A stretch of 64,000 nt of DNA from an unidentified eubacterium SCB49 (GCA_000170815.1 ABCO01000002.1:324810-388809), one strand, 5' to 3'; shown: positions 52,146 through 61,637, numbered from the stretch's first letter. A program made the numbers and translations. The notes: generated from the letters alone by a model not told the origin.

Positions 52146-52991
52146 ATGAAAACAATACTTGTACCTACAGATTTTTCTAAAAATGCATACTCAGCTTTAT
52201 ATTATGCAACACAAATTTTTGAAAAAGAAACTTGCAATTTTATCATTATTCATTCATTTGAAAAACAAGTAGCTAACCTTACTAGTAGAATAGATATTGC
52301 CAAAACTGAAGCTGTTGTCGATGAACTTTATGATACTACAGAAGCAAGCTGCGAAGTTGTTAAAGAACAAATAATAAAAGATACAAACAACAAAAACCAC
52401 ACTTATAGTATTATTTCTACAACACTCACTTTAACAAGAGCCATAAATAAGCTTATCGTTAAAGAGTCTGCAGATTATGTCGTAATGGGTAGTAAAGGAA
52501 GTACAGGAGCACTCGAAACTTTAATGGGTAGTAATACCTTATCAATGATTCAAAAAATAAAAAATGCTGCACTATTAATTATCCCAAACCAACCTGTTAG
52601 GCCGACAAAACAAATAGCTTTTGCTACCGGATTTAAACGACCTTACAAACAAGAAGAGCTCAAACCTCTTGTAGCAATTTCTTCAATTAATGACGCAGAA
52701 ATAAAAGTGGTTCATGTAAACAAACAAGAAAAAATGACCGAAGCGCAATTAGCAAATTCGCAAGGGCTTTTTGAGCTTTTAGAAACAGAAAAAACAGAAA
52801 ACACTTGGTTACTTGATAATGGAGATACATACGATACCATAAACTCATATATCAATGAAAGTGAGATTGACTTACTTGCAATGATTCTTTACAAGCACAC
52901 TGCCATTGTTCGCTTATTTAGAGAAGCAACTGTAAAAAACATTGCTAAACAAACTGCTATTCCATTTTTAATTCTACCTAAAGTAGACTGA
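52146..52991 (+). CDS. Universal stress protein (tandem UspA domains)
   Basis: The 281-residue protein starts TILVPTDFSKNAYSALYYA. The first domain has VVMGSKGSTGALETLMGSNTLSMI with an intact ATP-type loop. The second half is degenerate (LLAMILYKHTAIVRLFREATVKNI). Its stop codon TGA is the first three bases of the FNR-like site of the next usp, an economical packing of genes. Confidence 0.92.
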   Translation: MKTILVPTDFSKNAYSALYYATQIFEKETCNFIIIHSFEKQVANLTSRIDIAKTEAVVDELYDTTEASCEVVKEQIIKDTNNKNHTYSIISTTLTLTRAINKLIVKESADYVVMGSKGSTGALETLMGSNTLSMIQKIKNAALLIIPNQPVRPTKQIAFATGFKRPYKQEELKPLVAISSINDAEIKVVHVNKQEKMTEAQLANSQGLFELLETEKTENTWLLDNGDTYDTINSYINESEIDLLAMILYKHTAIVRLFREATVKNIAKQTAIPFLILPKVD

Positions 52992-53031
52992 TATTTATCA
53001 TAATAGCTTATAAGTTAAAACCCTATATTTA
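52989..53031 (+). promoter_or_regulatory. FNR-like site 6 and -7 element (usp at 53057)
   Basis: TGATATTTATCA (52989-53000) overlaps the preceding stop codon. TATATTTA (53024-53031), one mismatch to TAnnTTTG, starts 29.5 bp from the centre. The start codon is at 53057. Confidence 0.8.
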
Positions 53032-53056
53032 AGCCCATTAATTAACCTACAATACC

Positions 53057-53908
53057 ATGAAGAAGAAAATATTATTACCTACAGATTTTTCTAAAAATGC
53101 CTGGAGCGCACTTAGATATGCTAGTGAATTATACAAAAAAGAAGAGGTAGAATTTTATATACTTACAGCTTTTAAGGTGCACGAAAGTGCTCTAGAAAAC
53201 GTAAAACTTCCAGATCCTGGAGAGCGTTATTTTGAAGAAGCTAGAGTGGTTATTGAAAAACAACTTCAAAAACTTCAAAAACATATAGAGGTTCTAGACA
53301 TCCCAAACCATCATAGCTTTTTAACTAAAGCCATATATGACACCCCTGTACTTGCAGTAAAAAACTTTGTAGAAAACAATGATATAGACCTTGTCATAGT
53401 AGGTAGTAAAGGAAAAGCAGACACCATAGATAAAGTACTAGGTAGCAACACTGTAGAGTTTATGGAAAAAGTACGTAGTTGCCCTGTATTAGTAGTCCCA
53501 CCAGAAACTTATTTTAAAGAACCAAATGAAATTGTTTTTCCTACAGATTTTAAATTAAACTACAACCGTAGTCAACTCATACATTTATCTGAAATATCAA
53601 GAATAACAGACGCTCCTATTAGAATTTTACATATTAACAAGAGTGATGAACTTACAGAAGATCAAATAAATAAAAAGGAACTTTTAGAAACCATTTTTGA
53701 CGGAATCAACTATACATTTCATTATCTTGAAAACACAGAAGTTCAAACAGGATTAGATATTTTTATTCAAAGTAGAGAAAGCGAAATGATTGCTTTCATT
53801 AATAGAAAACATACTTTTTTTGGATCTATCTTTTCTAGACCCCTGGTAAAAGATCTTGGGTATAATGCAAAAGTACCTATTCTCGCTTTGCACGATTCGC
53901 AAAACTAA
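53057..53908 (+). CDS. Universal stress protein, altered ATP loop
   Basis: The 283-residue protein begins KILLPTDFSKNAWSALRYASEL. In the first domain the nucleotide loop reads VGSKGKADTIDKVLGSNTVEFM: the second glycine of G-x2-G is missing, so nucleotide binding may be weak or absent. The second half has FINRKHTFFGSIFSRPLVKDL and no loop. It belongs to the same FNR-like array. Confidence 0.9.
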   Translation: MKKKILLPTDFSKNAWSALRYASELYKKEEVEFYILTAFKVHESALENVKLPDPGERYFEEARVVIEKQLQKLQKHIEVLDIPNHHSFLTKAIYDTPVLAVKNFVENNDIDLVIVGSKGKADTIDKVLGSNTVEFMEKVRSCPVLVVPPETYFKEPNEIVFPTDFKLNYNRSQLIHLSEISRITDAPIRILHINKSDELTEDQINKKELLETIFDGINYTFHYLENTEVQTGLDIFIQSRESEMIAFINRKHTFFGSIFSRPLVKDLGYNAKVPILALHDSQN

Positions 53909-53926
53909 TCTTTGTAACAAACAATA

Positions 53927-53965
53927 AAGAGTGTGTTTCTAAAACAAAACACACTCTTTAAATTT
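53927..53965 (+). terminator. Terminator after usp at 53.9 kb
   Basis: AAAGAGTGTGTTT pairs with AAACACACTCTTT over 13 bp around a short loop, with a weak AT tail. Confidence 0.75.
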
Positions 53966-54021
53966 CAAATTATAAAAAACTCTTGGCATTGCACCTGTTA
54001 TCTCACTTAAAAACATAACGC

Positions 54022-54666
54022 ATGAAAACATTATTTGTAATAATAGCAACTACACTCATTTCGTTAAGCTTTTTTGGGTGCACTAGTACTAAACTGACCC
54101 AACAATATAAAAATCCTGAGACTGATAACTTTTTAGCCAATAAGGTTTTGGTTGTAGGTATTACTGCAGATAAAAATCTAAGAAGAATCTACGAAAGTGA
54201 TATGGTAGATTATTTAGAAAAAAATGAGGTGATTGCAGTAAAAAGCATTGATTTCTTTGAAACATCGTTCACCGACAATGATCAATCTTTAAAACAACTC
54301 AACGAAATAGAAAACAAACTTCTTGAAGCAGGTTTTGACGCTATTTTATTTACAAAAATCACCGGTAAAGAAAGTAAAATAACCCTTGTAGAAGCTTACC
54401 AAAATTTCTCAAAAAACAACCAAACTTTTGAAGATTACTATTACCGCAATCAACACGTATACAGAAAAGAACAACAAGAACGCTATCAAGTATACACCAC
54501 AGAAACTTCATTATTTTGTATTTGCCCTGGTAAGGAACGTGAATTATTATGGAGTGGAAACATCGAATTAGTTGATGCTAATAAAATTAAAAGCAACATT
54601 AATTCTTACATAAACGTATTATTTAGCACCTTAAAAGAAAACAACCTTTTATTCCTTAATGAATAA
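54022..54666 (+). CDS. Lipoprotein of unknown function (214 aa)
   Basis: The leader MKTLFVIIATTLISLSFFGC gives Cys20 as lipid site. The mature protein has an alpha/beta pattern (VLVVGITADKNLRRIYESDMVDYL, LLEAGFDAILFTKITG, LLWSGNIELVD) resembling DUF4136-type or LPP20-like periplasmic lipoproteins, but I cannot assign it firmly. A cysteine pair CICPG lies near residue 172. It lies among the usp genes without an FNR-like site of its own. Confidence 0.65.
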   Translation: MKTLFVIIATTLISLSFFGCTSTKLTQQYKNPETDNFLANKVLVVGITADKNLRRIYESDMVDYLEKNEVIAVKSIDFFETSFTDNDQSLKQLNEIENKLLEAGFDAILFTKITGKESKITLVEAYQNFSKNNQTFEDYYYRNQHVYRKEQQERYQVYTTETSLFCICPGKERELLWSGNIELVDANKIKSNINSYINVLFSTLKENNLLFLNE

Positions 54667-54677
54667 TCAATACGTCC

Positions 54678-55511
54678 CTATCGATGTAAAAACAATAAAG
54701 GAACCAGCGTTTTATATGCTAATTGGGACACATTAGACCCAAAAAGCAAACGTTTTAAAAAAGTCTCTTTCTCAATAAACACGGCATGAAGGTCAACCTT
54801 CAATAATTGAGTTGCCGTATTAACAGCTATTAAACCAGGCATTGAGTTAATTAAAAAATAGGAATAAGGATAATCGGTAAATAATCGCTTTAAATACGTA
54901 TCGTTTTCTTTACTGTTTACAACCACACCTTCATCCTTAATATCTAATACGTTAAGTTCAGCTTGATGGATATTAAGCATTTCTTTAAACACACTAACAC
55001 CTTCAAGTGAAAAATCTTCACAGTTATGTGTTGAAAACAAAGCACTATTTACACCTTCATACGTATAATTTTCTGGTACAGTAAGCACTGGACATTTTAA
55101 TGATCGTATTACCTGTAATGTATTACTACCAAAAACAGCTTCTTTTGCACCAGTTGCACCATTAGTTCCCATAACAATAAGATCAATAGCATGAAATTGT
55201 ACAGCTTGATCTACAGCCGACACAAAATCATCATAATCAAAAAGTCCATGAAAAGAATAAGACTGTGACTTATATTCTTTGCTAAGCTTTTTAACTAATT
55301 CATTAATCAACTTCTTATTGTCTGCGGCAATACTTTCATAAACAGAATTAGGCTCATTACTCGCAAGAAGGTCATCACTAATATAACCCGAAATTTTTTG
55401 CACATTAAGTATGTAAAAATTGTATTCCCAATTTTCAAAAAAACGCAAAGCATAACGGATGGCATTCATTGAATTTTCAGAAAAATCTGTAGGTAAAAGA
55501 ATATTTTTCAT
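54678..55511 (-). CDS. Universal stress protein (tandem UspA domains)
   Basis: The 277-residue protein starts NILLPTDFSENSMNAIRYALRFF. The first domain carries VMGTNGATGAKEAVFGSNTLQVI with an intact loop and ends PVLTVPENY. The second half is degenerate (AVFIEKETFLKRLLFGSNVSQLAY). It is the only usp of the group on the minus strand, yet its promoter shows the same FNR-like arrangement. Confidence 0.92.
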   Translation of the reverse strand: MKNILLPTDFSENSMNAIRYALRFFENWEYNFYILNVQKISGYISDDLLASNEPNSVYESIAADNKKLINELVKKLSKEYKSQSYSFHGLFDYDDFVSAVDQAVQFHAIDLIVMGTNGATGAKEAVFGSNTLQVIRSLKCPVLTVPENYTYEGVNSALFSTHNCEDFSLEGVSVFKEMLNIHQAELNVLDIKDEGVVVNSKENDTYLKRLFTDYPYSYFLINSMPGLIAVNTATQLLKVDLHAVFIEKETFLKRLLFGSNVSQLAYKTLVPLLFLHR

Positions 55512-55531
55512 GCTTTCTAAATTTTATACAA

Positions 55532-55574
55532 CGAAAATAACACACTTATAAAAAAATAAATATGAGGATTATCA
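55532..55574 (-). promoter_or_regulatory. FNR-like site 7 and -7 element (usp at 55511)
   Basis: TGAG-GATT-ATCA (55563-55574) lies in the wider near-palindrome ATATGAGGATTATCATAT, with one change in the left half-site. On the minus strand TATTTTCG (55532-55539) starts 29.5 bp from the centre and is one mismatch from TAnnTTTG. The start is at 55511. Confidence 0.65.
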
Positions 55575-55706
55575 TATTCCAAAACTAGCAAGCTTAAAAT
55601 CAGCCACATTAAGCTATTAAATCTCAGCCAAAACACGTAAAAACTTATAAATAGTCTTTTCTAAAATTACTTTTTATCGTAATTTTATAAGAAATTATTT
55701 AGCCAT

Positions 55707-56189
55707 ATGAGCACCTATAAAATTACTACTGATCAACAAGAATTCTCAGTAAAAACAGACGAGCTATCCGCGCTTGATATACATAAAATTTCAGCAGAAA
55801 AATTTCACGTTTTAAAAGACAACCAAGCTTATAAAGTAGCCTTAATATCAGAAAATTTTCTAGATAAAAGCTTAACACTTTCTGTTAATGGTAATCTATA
55901 CGATTTAAAGATTGACGATGCCTATGATATGATGGTTAGTAAAATGGGACTTTTAGAAAAAACAGAGTCCAAATCAACCAATATAAAGGCACCAATGCCA
56001 GGCATTATTGTTGACATTTTAGTAAAACCTGGCGACAGCATAGAAGACAACACACCACTCTTTATTTTATCTGCAATGAAAATGGAAAACACCATTCTTT
56101 CAGACGGTAAAGGTGTCGTAAAATCTATAGAAGTCAACATAAATGACGCTGTAGACAAAGGACAATTAATTATTGAAATGGAAGCCTAA
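55707..56189 (+). CDS. Biotin carboxyl carrier subunit of acyl-CoA carboxylase
   Basis: The C-terminal 75 residues of this 160-residue protein form the biotinyl domain: IKAPMPGIIVDILVKPGD, biotin-accepting Lys in LSAMKMENT, and VNINDAVDKGQLIIEM. The N-terminal 85 residues are a beta-rich domain linking to the carboxylase. The layout resembles the carrier part of propionyl-CoA carboxylase alpha chains, here a separate gene. It heads the three-gene carboxylase operon. Confidence 0.93.
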   Translation: MSTYKITTDQQEFSVKTDELSALDIHKISAEKFHVLKDNQAYKVALISENFLDKSLTLSVNGNLYDLKIDDAYDMMVSKMGLLEKTESKSTNIKAPMPGIIVDILVKPGDSIEDNTPLFILSAMKMENTILSDGKGVVKSIEVNINDAVDKGQLIIEMEA

Positions 56190-56228
56190 GGCCGCTCTTT
56201 TTAGTCCACTTGTAAAATTAAAAATAAA

Positions 56229-56251
56229 GGTACCGCTTTCGCGAAAACGCC
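56229..56251. repeat. TTTCGCGAAA palindromic element
   Basis: GGTACCGCTTTCGCGAAAACGCC contains the core CGCTTTCGCGAAA, self-complementary except for one changed base in the right arm (AACG instead of AGCG). It sits in the 80-bp gap between the biotin carrier and biotin carboxylase genes. Elements of this type are scattered through some flavobacterial genomes; I see only one in the window. Confidence 0.65.
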
Positions 56252-56269
56252 ATAAATCCAACAAATAGA

Positions 56270-57745
56270 ATGAAAAAAATACTAATAGCAAATCGTGGAG
56301 AAATCGCTATAAGAGTAATGAAAACCGCTCAAAAAATGGGAATTAAAACGGTCGCTGTTTATAGTGAAGCAGACCGTGGCGCACCTCACGTTCGTTTTGC
56401 TGACGAAGCAGTCTTATTAGGCCCTGCACCTTCAGCAGAATCTTACCTCGTGATGGAAAAAGTAATTCAAGCAGCCAAAGACACTGGCGCAGATGCTATT
56501 CATCCTGGATATGGATTTTTAAGTGAAAATGCAGTTTTTGCCAAAATGGCTACTGCTGCCGGTATCACTTTTATAGGCCCTAAACCTCAGAGCATTGAAG
56601 TTATGGGTAACAAACTAGCTGCTAAAGAAGCCGTAAACAGTTACAATATTCCTATGGTTCCGGGTATTGAAGAAGCCATCACCGATATTAAATTAGCTGA
56701 GAAAATTTCAAAAGAAATTGGATTTCCTATATTAATAAAAGCTTCTGCAGGAGGTGGCGGAAAAGGAATGAGAGTTGTAGAAAACCTCCAAGAATTACCT
56801 GAGCAAATGGAGAGAGCCATAAGCGAAGCAAAAGCTGCCTTTGGTGATGGTTCTGTTTTTATTGAAAAATATGTTGGCTCTCCAAGACATATTGAAATAC
56901 AAGTATTAGCAGACACCCACGGAAACATCATTCATCTCTTTGAAAGAGAATGTAGCATACAAAGAAGACACCAAAAAGTAGTTGAAGAGGCTCCATCTGC
57001 CGTATTAACTCCAGAAATAAGAGAAGCAATGGGTGATGCTGCTATAAAAGTAGCAAAAGCCTGCGATTATGTAGGCGCAGGTACTGTTGAGTTTTTACTA
57101 GATGAAAACAAAAATTTCTATTTCCTTGAAATGAATACCCGCTTGCAGGTAGAACATCCTGTTTCAGAATTAATCACAGGAATAGATCTCGTAGAACAAC
57201 AAATTAAAGTCGCGCGAGGCGAAAAACTAGCATTTACACAAGAAGACTTAAAAATAAAAGGCCACGCGCTCGAAGTAAGAGTGTATGCAGAAGATCCTTT
57301 AGCAAATTTTGCCCCTAGCATCGGAACATTAACAACTTACAAAACACCTACAGGCGAAGGTGTTCGTGTAGATGATGGTTTTGAAGAAGGGATGGATGTC
57401 CCTATTTATTACGACCCTATGTTATCAAAATTGATTACCTACGGTAAAGACAGAGCAGAAGCTATTCAGTTAATGGTGAAAGCCATAGACAACTATAACG
57501 TAAAAGGAATTTCCACTACCCTACCTTTCGGGAAATTTGTTTGTGAACACGAAGCCTTTACTTCAGGGAACTTTAACACGCATTTCGTAAAATCATATTA
57601 TTCTCCAGACAAGTTAGAGCAGCAATTTCAAGAAGAACGAGAAATAGCAGCTTTAATAGGTTTACAATTGTATCTCGAAAATCAAAAAACAGTTAAAACC
57701 GCTAAAAACAACAACTCAAACTGGTCTAAAAGAAATACCTTATAA
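56270..57745 (+). CDS. Biotin carboxylase subunit
   Basis: The 491-residue protein starts [23 protein letters not shown] and has the ATP-grasp glycine loop [14 protein letters not shown]. It also carries the [22 protein letters not shown] active site and the C-terminal biotin carboxylase fold ([12 protein letters not shown]). It carboxylates the biotin on the adjacent carrier using ATP and bicarbonate. Its stop overlaps the start of the carboxyltransferase by one base (TAATG). Confidence 0.95.
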   Translation: MKKILIANRGEIAIRVMKTAQKMGIKTVAVYSEADRGAPHVRFADEAVLLGPAPSAESYLVMEKVIQAAKDTGADAIHPGYGFLSENAVFAKMATAAGITFIGPKPQSIEVMGNKLAAKEAVNSYNIPMVPGIEEAITDIKLAEKISKEIGFPILIKASAGGGGKGMRVVENLQELPEQMERAISEAKAAFGDGSVFIEKYVGSPRHIEIQVLADTHGNIIHLFERECSIQRRHQKVVEEAPSAVLTPEIREAMGDAAIKVAKACDYVGAGTVEFLLDENKNFYFLEMNTRLQVEHPVSELITGIDLVEQQIKVARGEKLAFTQEDLKIKGHALEVRVYAEDPLANFAPSIGTLTTYKTPTGEGVRVDDGFEEGMDVPIYYDPMLSKLITYGKDRAEAIQLMVKAIDNYNVKGISTTLPFGKFVCEHEAFTSGNFNTHFVKSYYSPDKLEQQFQEEREIAALIGLQLYLENQKTVKTAKNNNSNWSKRNTL

Positions 57746-59286
57746 TGAAAGATAAGAAACAAATATTAGCAGATAAATTGTCACTCGCTCATTTAGGGGG
57801 AGGACAAGAACGCATTGACAAACAACACGCAAAAGGAAAACTAACAGCTAGAGAGCGTATCCATTTTTTATTAGACGATGGTTCTTTTGAAGAAATGGGT
57901 GCTTTAGTAACACACCGTACTAAAGACTTTGGTATGGAAAAACAACTTTTTTATGGAGATGGTGTTGTCACTGGATACGGAACCGTAAACGGAAGGCAAG
58001 TTTGTGTTTTTGCTCAAGATTTTACCGTTTTTGGTGGAGCACTTTCAGAAACTCACGCCGAAAAAATTTGCAAGGTTATGGATATGGCAATGAAAATTGG
58101 TGTTCCAGTAATTGGCTTAAATGACAGTGGTGGTGCCAGAATTCAGGAAGGTGTTCGCTCTTTGGGTGGTTATGCAGATATCTTTCACAGAAATGTAATG
58201 GCATCTGGAGTTATCCCTCAAATATCTGCAATTATGGGACCTTGTGCAGGTGGTGCTGTTTACTCTCCTGCAATGACAGATTTTACATTGATGGTAGAAA
58301 ACTCAAGCTATATGTTTGTTACTGGACCAAACGTGGTTAAAACCGTAACAAACGAGGTCGTTACCGCAGAAGAACTTGGAGGTGCAAATACTCACGCCAC
58401 AAAATCTGGTGTAACACACGTAACTGCAGATAATGATATACAATGTATTAATCAGATCAAACAGATGTTGAGCTATATGCCGCAAAACTGTGAAGACAAA
58501 CCAAAAGATCTAGATTTTAAAGTAGCAGATGAAACACGCCTGGGTTTAGAAGAAATTGTACCTGAAAATGCAAACCAGCCTTATGACATGAGGCACGTGA
58601 TTAAAGAAATTATTGATACCGATTCGTTTTTCGAAATTCATAAAGACTACGCAGACAATATTGTAGTAGGTTTTGCAAGACTTGCCGGAAAAAGTATTGG
58701 TATTGTCGCAAACCAACCTACTAGTTTAGCTGGTGTATTAGATGTAGAAAGCTCTAAAAAAGCAGCGCGATTTACAAGATTCTGCGATTGTTTTAATATT
58801 CCATTGTTAGTATTAGTAGATGTTCCAGGGTTCTTGCCAGGTACAGATCAAGAATGGAATGGAATCATCACTAATGGCGCAAAATTATTATACGCATTAA
58901 GTGAAGCTACCGTACCAAAAGTTACTGTAATTACAAGAAAAGCCTATGGAGGTGCTTATGATGTAATGAACTCGAAACACATTGGTGCAGATATGAACTA
59001 TGCTTGGCCAGGTGCCGAAATTGCAGTAATGGGTGCAAAAGGTGCTAGTGAAATTATCTTTAGAAAAGAAATTAGCGCTGCAGCTGACCCAGCTGCCAAG
59101 TTGGTAGAAAAAGAAGCTGAGTATGCAGAAAAGTTTGCAAATCCATATAGCGCAGCAGAAAGAGGCTTTATCGATGAGGTAATCGATCCAAAAGACACAA
59201 GAAGAAAACTTATAAAAGCATATGCTATGCTTCAAAACAAAGTAGCAACATTACCTAAGAAAAAACACGGTAATATTCCTTTATAA
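57745..59286 (+). CDS. Acyl-CoA carboxyltransferase subunit (propionyl-CoA carboxylase beta-like)
   Basis: The 513-residue protein has both halves of the carboxyltransferase: [63 protein letters not shown] (first oxyanion hole), and [27 protein letters not shown] with [15 protein letters not shown] (second). It transfers carboxyl from biotin to an acyl-CoA. The size and motifs suggest propionyl-CoA rather than acetyl-CoA, so the enzyme would make methylmalonyl-CoA. A terminator follows. Confidence 0.93.
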   Translation: MKDKKQILADKLSLAHLGGGQERIDKQHAKGKLTARERIHFLLDDGSFEEMGALVTHRTKDFGMEKQLFYGDGVVTGYGTVNGRQVCVFAQDFTVFGGALSETHAEKICKVMDMAMKIGVPVIGLNDSGGARIQEGVRSLGGYADIFHRNVMASGVIPQISAIMGPCAGGAVYSPAMTDFTLMVENSSYMFVTGPNVVKTVTNEVVTAEELGGANTHATKSGVTHVTADNDIQCINQIKQMLSYMPQNCEDKPKDLDFKVADETRLGLEEIVPENANQPYDMRHVIKEIIDTDSFFEIHKDYADNIVVGFARLAGKSIGIVANQPTSLAGVLDVESSKKAARFTRFCDCFNIPLLVLVDVPGFLPGTDQEWNGIITNGAKLLYALSEATVPKVTVITRKAYGGAYDVMNSKHIGADMNYAWPGAEIAVMGAKGASEIIFRKEISAAADPAAKLVEKEAEYAEKFANPYSAAERGFIDEVIDPKDTRRKLIKAYAMLQNKVATLPKKKHGNIPL

Positions 59287-59303
59287 TCTGAAAGCTACTA
59301 ACA

Positions 59304-59352
59304 AAAACCTCAAACAACCTTTGTCATACTAAGATTGTTTGAGGTTTTTTAT
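59304..59352 (+). terminator. Terminator of the carboxylase operon
   Basis: AAACCTCAAACAA pairs with TTGTTTGAGGTTT around a 17-base loop and is followed by six T residues. Confidence 0.9.
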
Positions 59353-59427
59353 TTGCATATACCCTAGCTTGATCTATCAACAGAGAACAGTTAGATTATA
59401 CGCTAAAAGAATCTAAAAATACACGCA

Positions 59428-59470
59428 TAAAAAAACCCTAAATCACTTAACAATAAGCGTTTAGGGTTTT
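59428..59470 (-). terminator. Terminator of tRNA-Arg
   Basis: On the minus strand AAAACCCTAAA pairs with TTTAGGGTTTT and is followed by a T run, directly after the tRNA 3' end. Confidence 0.85.
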
Positions 59471-59472
59471 AA

Positions 59473-59549
59473 TGGTGACCTCGACAGGATTCAAACCTGT
59501 AACCTCTTGAGCCGTAATCAAGTGCGCTATTCAGTTGCGCCACGAGGCC
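59473..59549 (-). tRNA. tRNA-Arg (anticodon ACG)
   Basis: The acceptor stem is GGCCTCG/CGAGGTC with one G-U pair. The anticodon stem CTTGA/TCAAG has the loop TTACGGC, giving anticodon ACG (A34 becomes inosine and reads CGU, CGC and CGA). The T arm GGTTTGAATCC is present. The 3' CCA is encoded, unlike in the tRNA-Leu of this window. Confidence 0.97.
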
Positions 59550-59657
59550 GTAAATGAAACAATAAATTTGTTTCGGGGTGCAAATATAAATAAAGTGTTT
59601 GTTTAAATGCTAATAAAATTTCAAAAAATTAAACTTCTTTTCATTTTTTAATAAAGC

Positions 59658-59933
59658 TTAATTAATTTCTGCGCTTAAACCTGCCTCTAACAACATAGAA
59701 CATCTAGGCTCTAAATCTTCATAAGAGCCCGTTTTTACAGTACATTTCCCTTTATAATGAACAAGAGTAGCACATTGTTCTGCCTGTAAAGGAGTGTGAT
59801 CACAAGCATATACAAGAGCATCTATTACATCATCAAATGTATTTACATCATCATTAAATAGCACAATAACGTTTTCCTTATCTTCTAAAACAGCAACATC
59901 TTCCTGTTCATCATATTGTTTACGTGTTCCCAT
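59658..59933 (-). CDS. clpS: ClpS, N-end-rule adaptor of ClpAP
   Basis: The 91-residue protein has the ClpS core: VIVLFNDDVNTFDDVIDALVYACDHTPLQAEQCATLVHYKG and VKTGSYEDLEPRCSMLLEAGLSAEI. The Asn and Asp residues in FNDDVNTFD bind the N-terminal amino group of substrates and the helix end contacts ClpA/C. It brings proteins with bulky N-terminal residues to the Clp protease. It is 10 bp after prmA, in the same run. Confidence 0.95.
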   Translation of the reverse strand: MGTRKQYDEQEDVAVLEDKENVIVLFNDDVNTFDDVIDALVYACDHTPLQAEQCATLVHYKGKCTVKTGSYEDLEPRCSMLLEAGLSAEIN

Positions 59934-59943
59934 ACTTCATTTT

Positions 59944-60777
59944 TTAAAATACAAACTTTGCCGCAACCCAGTTGTTGCGCTCTTTATTACTAACAAAACT
60001 ACCGCCAAGTTTATTGCAACAGTCGGTAATTATTGGTAAATCTTCTGTGTAGAATCCGCTTAAAAAAAGAGATCCACCTGTTTTTAGTCGTGATACATAG
60101 ACATTCATGTCAGCTAGCAAAATATTTCTATTAATGTTAGCGATAATCGTATCATACTTTACTTCTGGAATAACATCAGCACCTCCCAAAATAGTGGAGA
60201 TTGCTTTACAGTTATTACGATCTACATTCTCCTCAGAGTTTTCTACGCACCAAGGATCAATATCTATCGCATCTAGTTCGACTGCGCCCTTCATTTCTGC
60301 TAAAATGGCCAGAATAGCTGTTCCGCAGCCCATATCTAATACTTTCTTACCTGTATATTCTTCATCCAGAATATGCTGTATCATCATATGTGTCGTCTCG
60401 TGATGTCCTGTTCCAAAAGACATTTTAGGCTCTATCACAATCTCATAAGGCACTTGAAAAGGTTCATGAAAGGTAGCACGAACAGCACAGACATCATCTA
60501 CTACAATAGGTGTAAAATTTTTCTCCCATTCTGCATTCCAGTTTACTTGATCTATTTCTGTTTTCTGAAATGTGATTTCAAACTCATCTGAACCTAAAAT
60601 AAATATACCTTCTAGAATGTCTGAACTCCACTCTTCTTTCTGTATGTATGCCTTTACTCCTTCTTCATTTTCCACAAAACTTTCAAAACCTACATTGCCT
60701 AATTCTGCAATTAAAATTTCATTTCCTGGTTGAAGTGGTGACACTTTAAAATCGTACTCTATGTAAATCTGTGACAT
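59944..60777 (-). CDS. prmA: Ribosomal protein L11 methyltransferase
   Basis: The 277-residue enzyme has an N-terminal L11-recognition domain (1-120) and a SAM-dependent methyltransferase domain. Its motif I is KVLDMGCGTAILAILAEMKGA, it binds SAM through DAIDIDP, and it carries the substrate-type signature IIANINRNIL. PSGMSFGTGHHETT-like MSFGTGHHETTHMM is the family hallmark. It methylates L11 on lysines and the N-terminus; the modification is non-essential in most bacteria. Confidence 0.95.
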   Translation of the reverse strand: MSQIYIEYDFKVSPLQPGNEILIAELGNVGFESFVENEEGVKAYIQKEEWSSDILEGIFILGSDEFEITFQKTEIDQVNWNAEWEKNFTPIVVDDVCAVRATFHEPFQVPYEIVIEPKMSFGTGHHETTHMMIQHILDEEYTGKKVLDMGCGTAILAILAEMKGAVELDAIDIDPWCVENSEENVDRNNCKAISTILGGADVIPEVKYDTIIANINRNILLADMNVYVSRLKTGGSLFLSGFYTEDLPIITDCCNKLGGSFVSNKERNNWVAAKFVF

Positions 60778-60805
60778 TGTTTAAATCTTTAAAATTTCCG
60801 AAGTA

Positions 60806-61555
60806 TTAAAATGCGTTTACAATTGCCATAAAATCTTCTGCTTTTAAAGCTGCACCTCCTATGAGTCCGCCGTCTACATCTGCATTTGCAAAAATCTCTT
60901 TAGCATTTGCAGGCTTCACACTACCACCGTATAGAATAGAAACGTTTTCTGATACCGCATCAGAGTAAGTTGTGGCAACTAATTTACGTACGTAATTATG
61001 TATCTCCTGCGCTTGCTCCGGACTCGCCGTTTCGCCAGTACCTATGGCCCAAACTGGCTCGTAAGCTAAAACTATATTCTTAAACTGGTTTTCATCGATA
61101 TGAAATAATCCTTGCTGTAACTGTGCTTTTACTACCTCAAAATGTTCACCCTGTTTTCTATCACTTAATTCTTCTCCAAAACAAAAAATAACTTGCATAT
61201 CATTTTCAATAGCAGCAGTAACTTTTTCTGCTAACAAAGCATTTGTTTCATGAAAATAAGCACGACGTTCACTATGCCCTATTATCACAGTATTTACACC
61301 CACGCTTTTTAACATTGGCGCAGAAACCTCACCTGTAAAAGCACCATTTTTAGCTTGATGCATGTTTTGTGCAATTACTTCTATTGGAGTTTCTCTTACA
61401 GTTTCAAAGGCTTGATATAAATTTGTAAATGCCGGGGCTACCATCACAGATACATTTTCTGGAATCGCATGCTTTTTTAAACCTAGCAACAACGCTTCTG
61501 TTTGTGCTAGATCATTATTCATTTTCCAGTTTCCGGCTACGATATTTTTTCTCAT
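60806..61555 (-). CDS. tpiA: Triosephosphate isomerase
   Basis: This 249-residue TIM-barrel enzyme has the phosphate/substrate lysine in AGNWKMN, the catalytic His in IGHSERR, the catalytic Glu in AYEPVWAIGTG, and the phosphate-binding YGGSV plus GGLIGGAAL. It interconverts dihydroxyacetone phosphate and glyceraldehyde-3-phosphate. It is transcribed in the run between the permease and prmA. Confidence 0.97.
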   Translation of the reverse strand: MRKNIVAGNWKMNNDLAQTEALLLGLKKHAIPENVSVMVAPAFTNLYQAFETVRETPIEVIAQNMHQAKNGAFTGEVSAPMLKSVGVNTVIIGHSERRAYFHETNALLAEKVTAAIENDMQVIFCFGEELSDRKQGEHFEVVKAQLQQGLFHIDENQFKNIVLAYEPVWAIGTGETASPEQAQEIHNYVRKLVATTYSDAVSENVSILYGGSVKPANAKEIFANADVDGGLIGGAALKAEDFMAIVNAF

Positions 61556-61637
61556 AATGTGTGTTCCGCCAAGCGGTTATTTTTAGATTCCCTTAGTATA
61601 AAAAACACTACGGAAATATTAATAATTTAAAATCTTG

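Noticed and set aside
58897..59235. Minus-strand open frame opposite the carboxyltransferase
   Set aside because: It is Cys/Phe/Ser-rich, as expected for the complement of the coding frame, and shows no family motif.
60270..60290. TTCGACTGCGC in prmA as another palindromic repeat copy
   Set aside because: Only part of the core is present and the coding sequence (LDAIDIDP region) is conserved in the family, so it is chance similarity.
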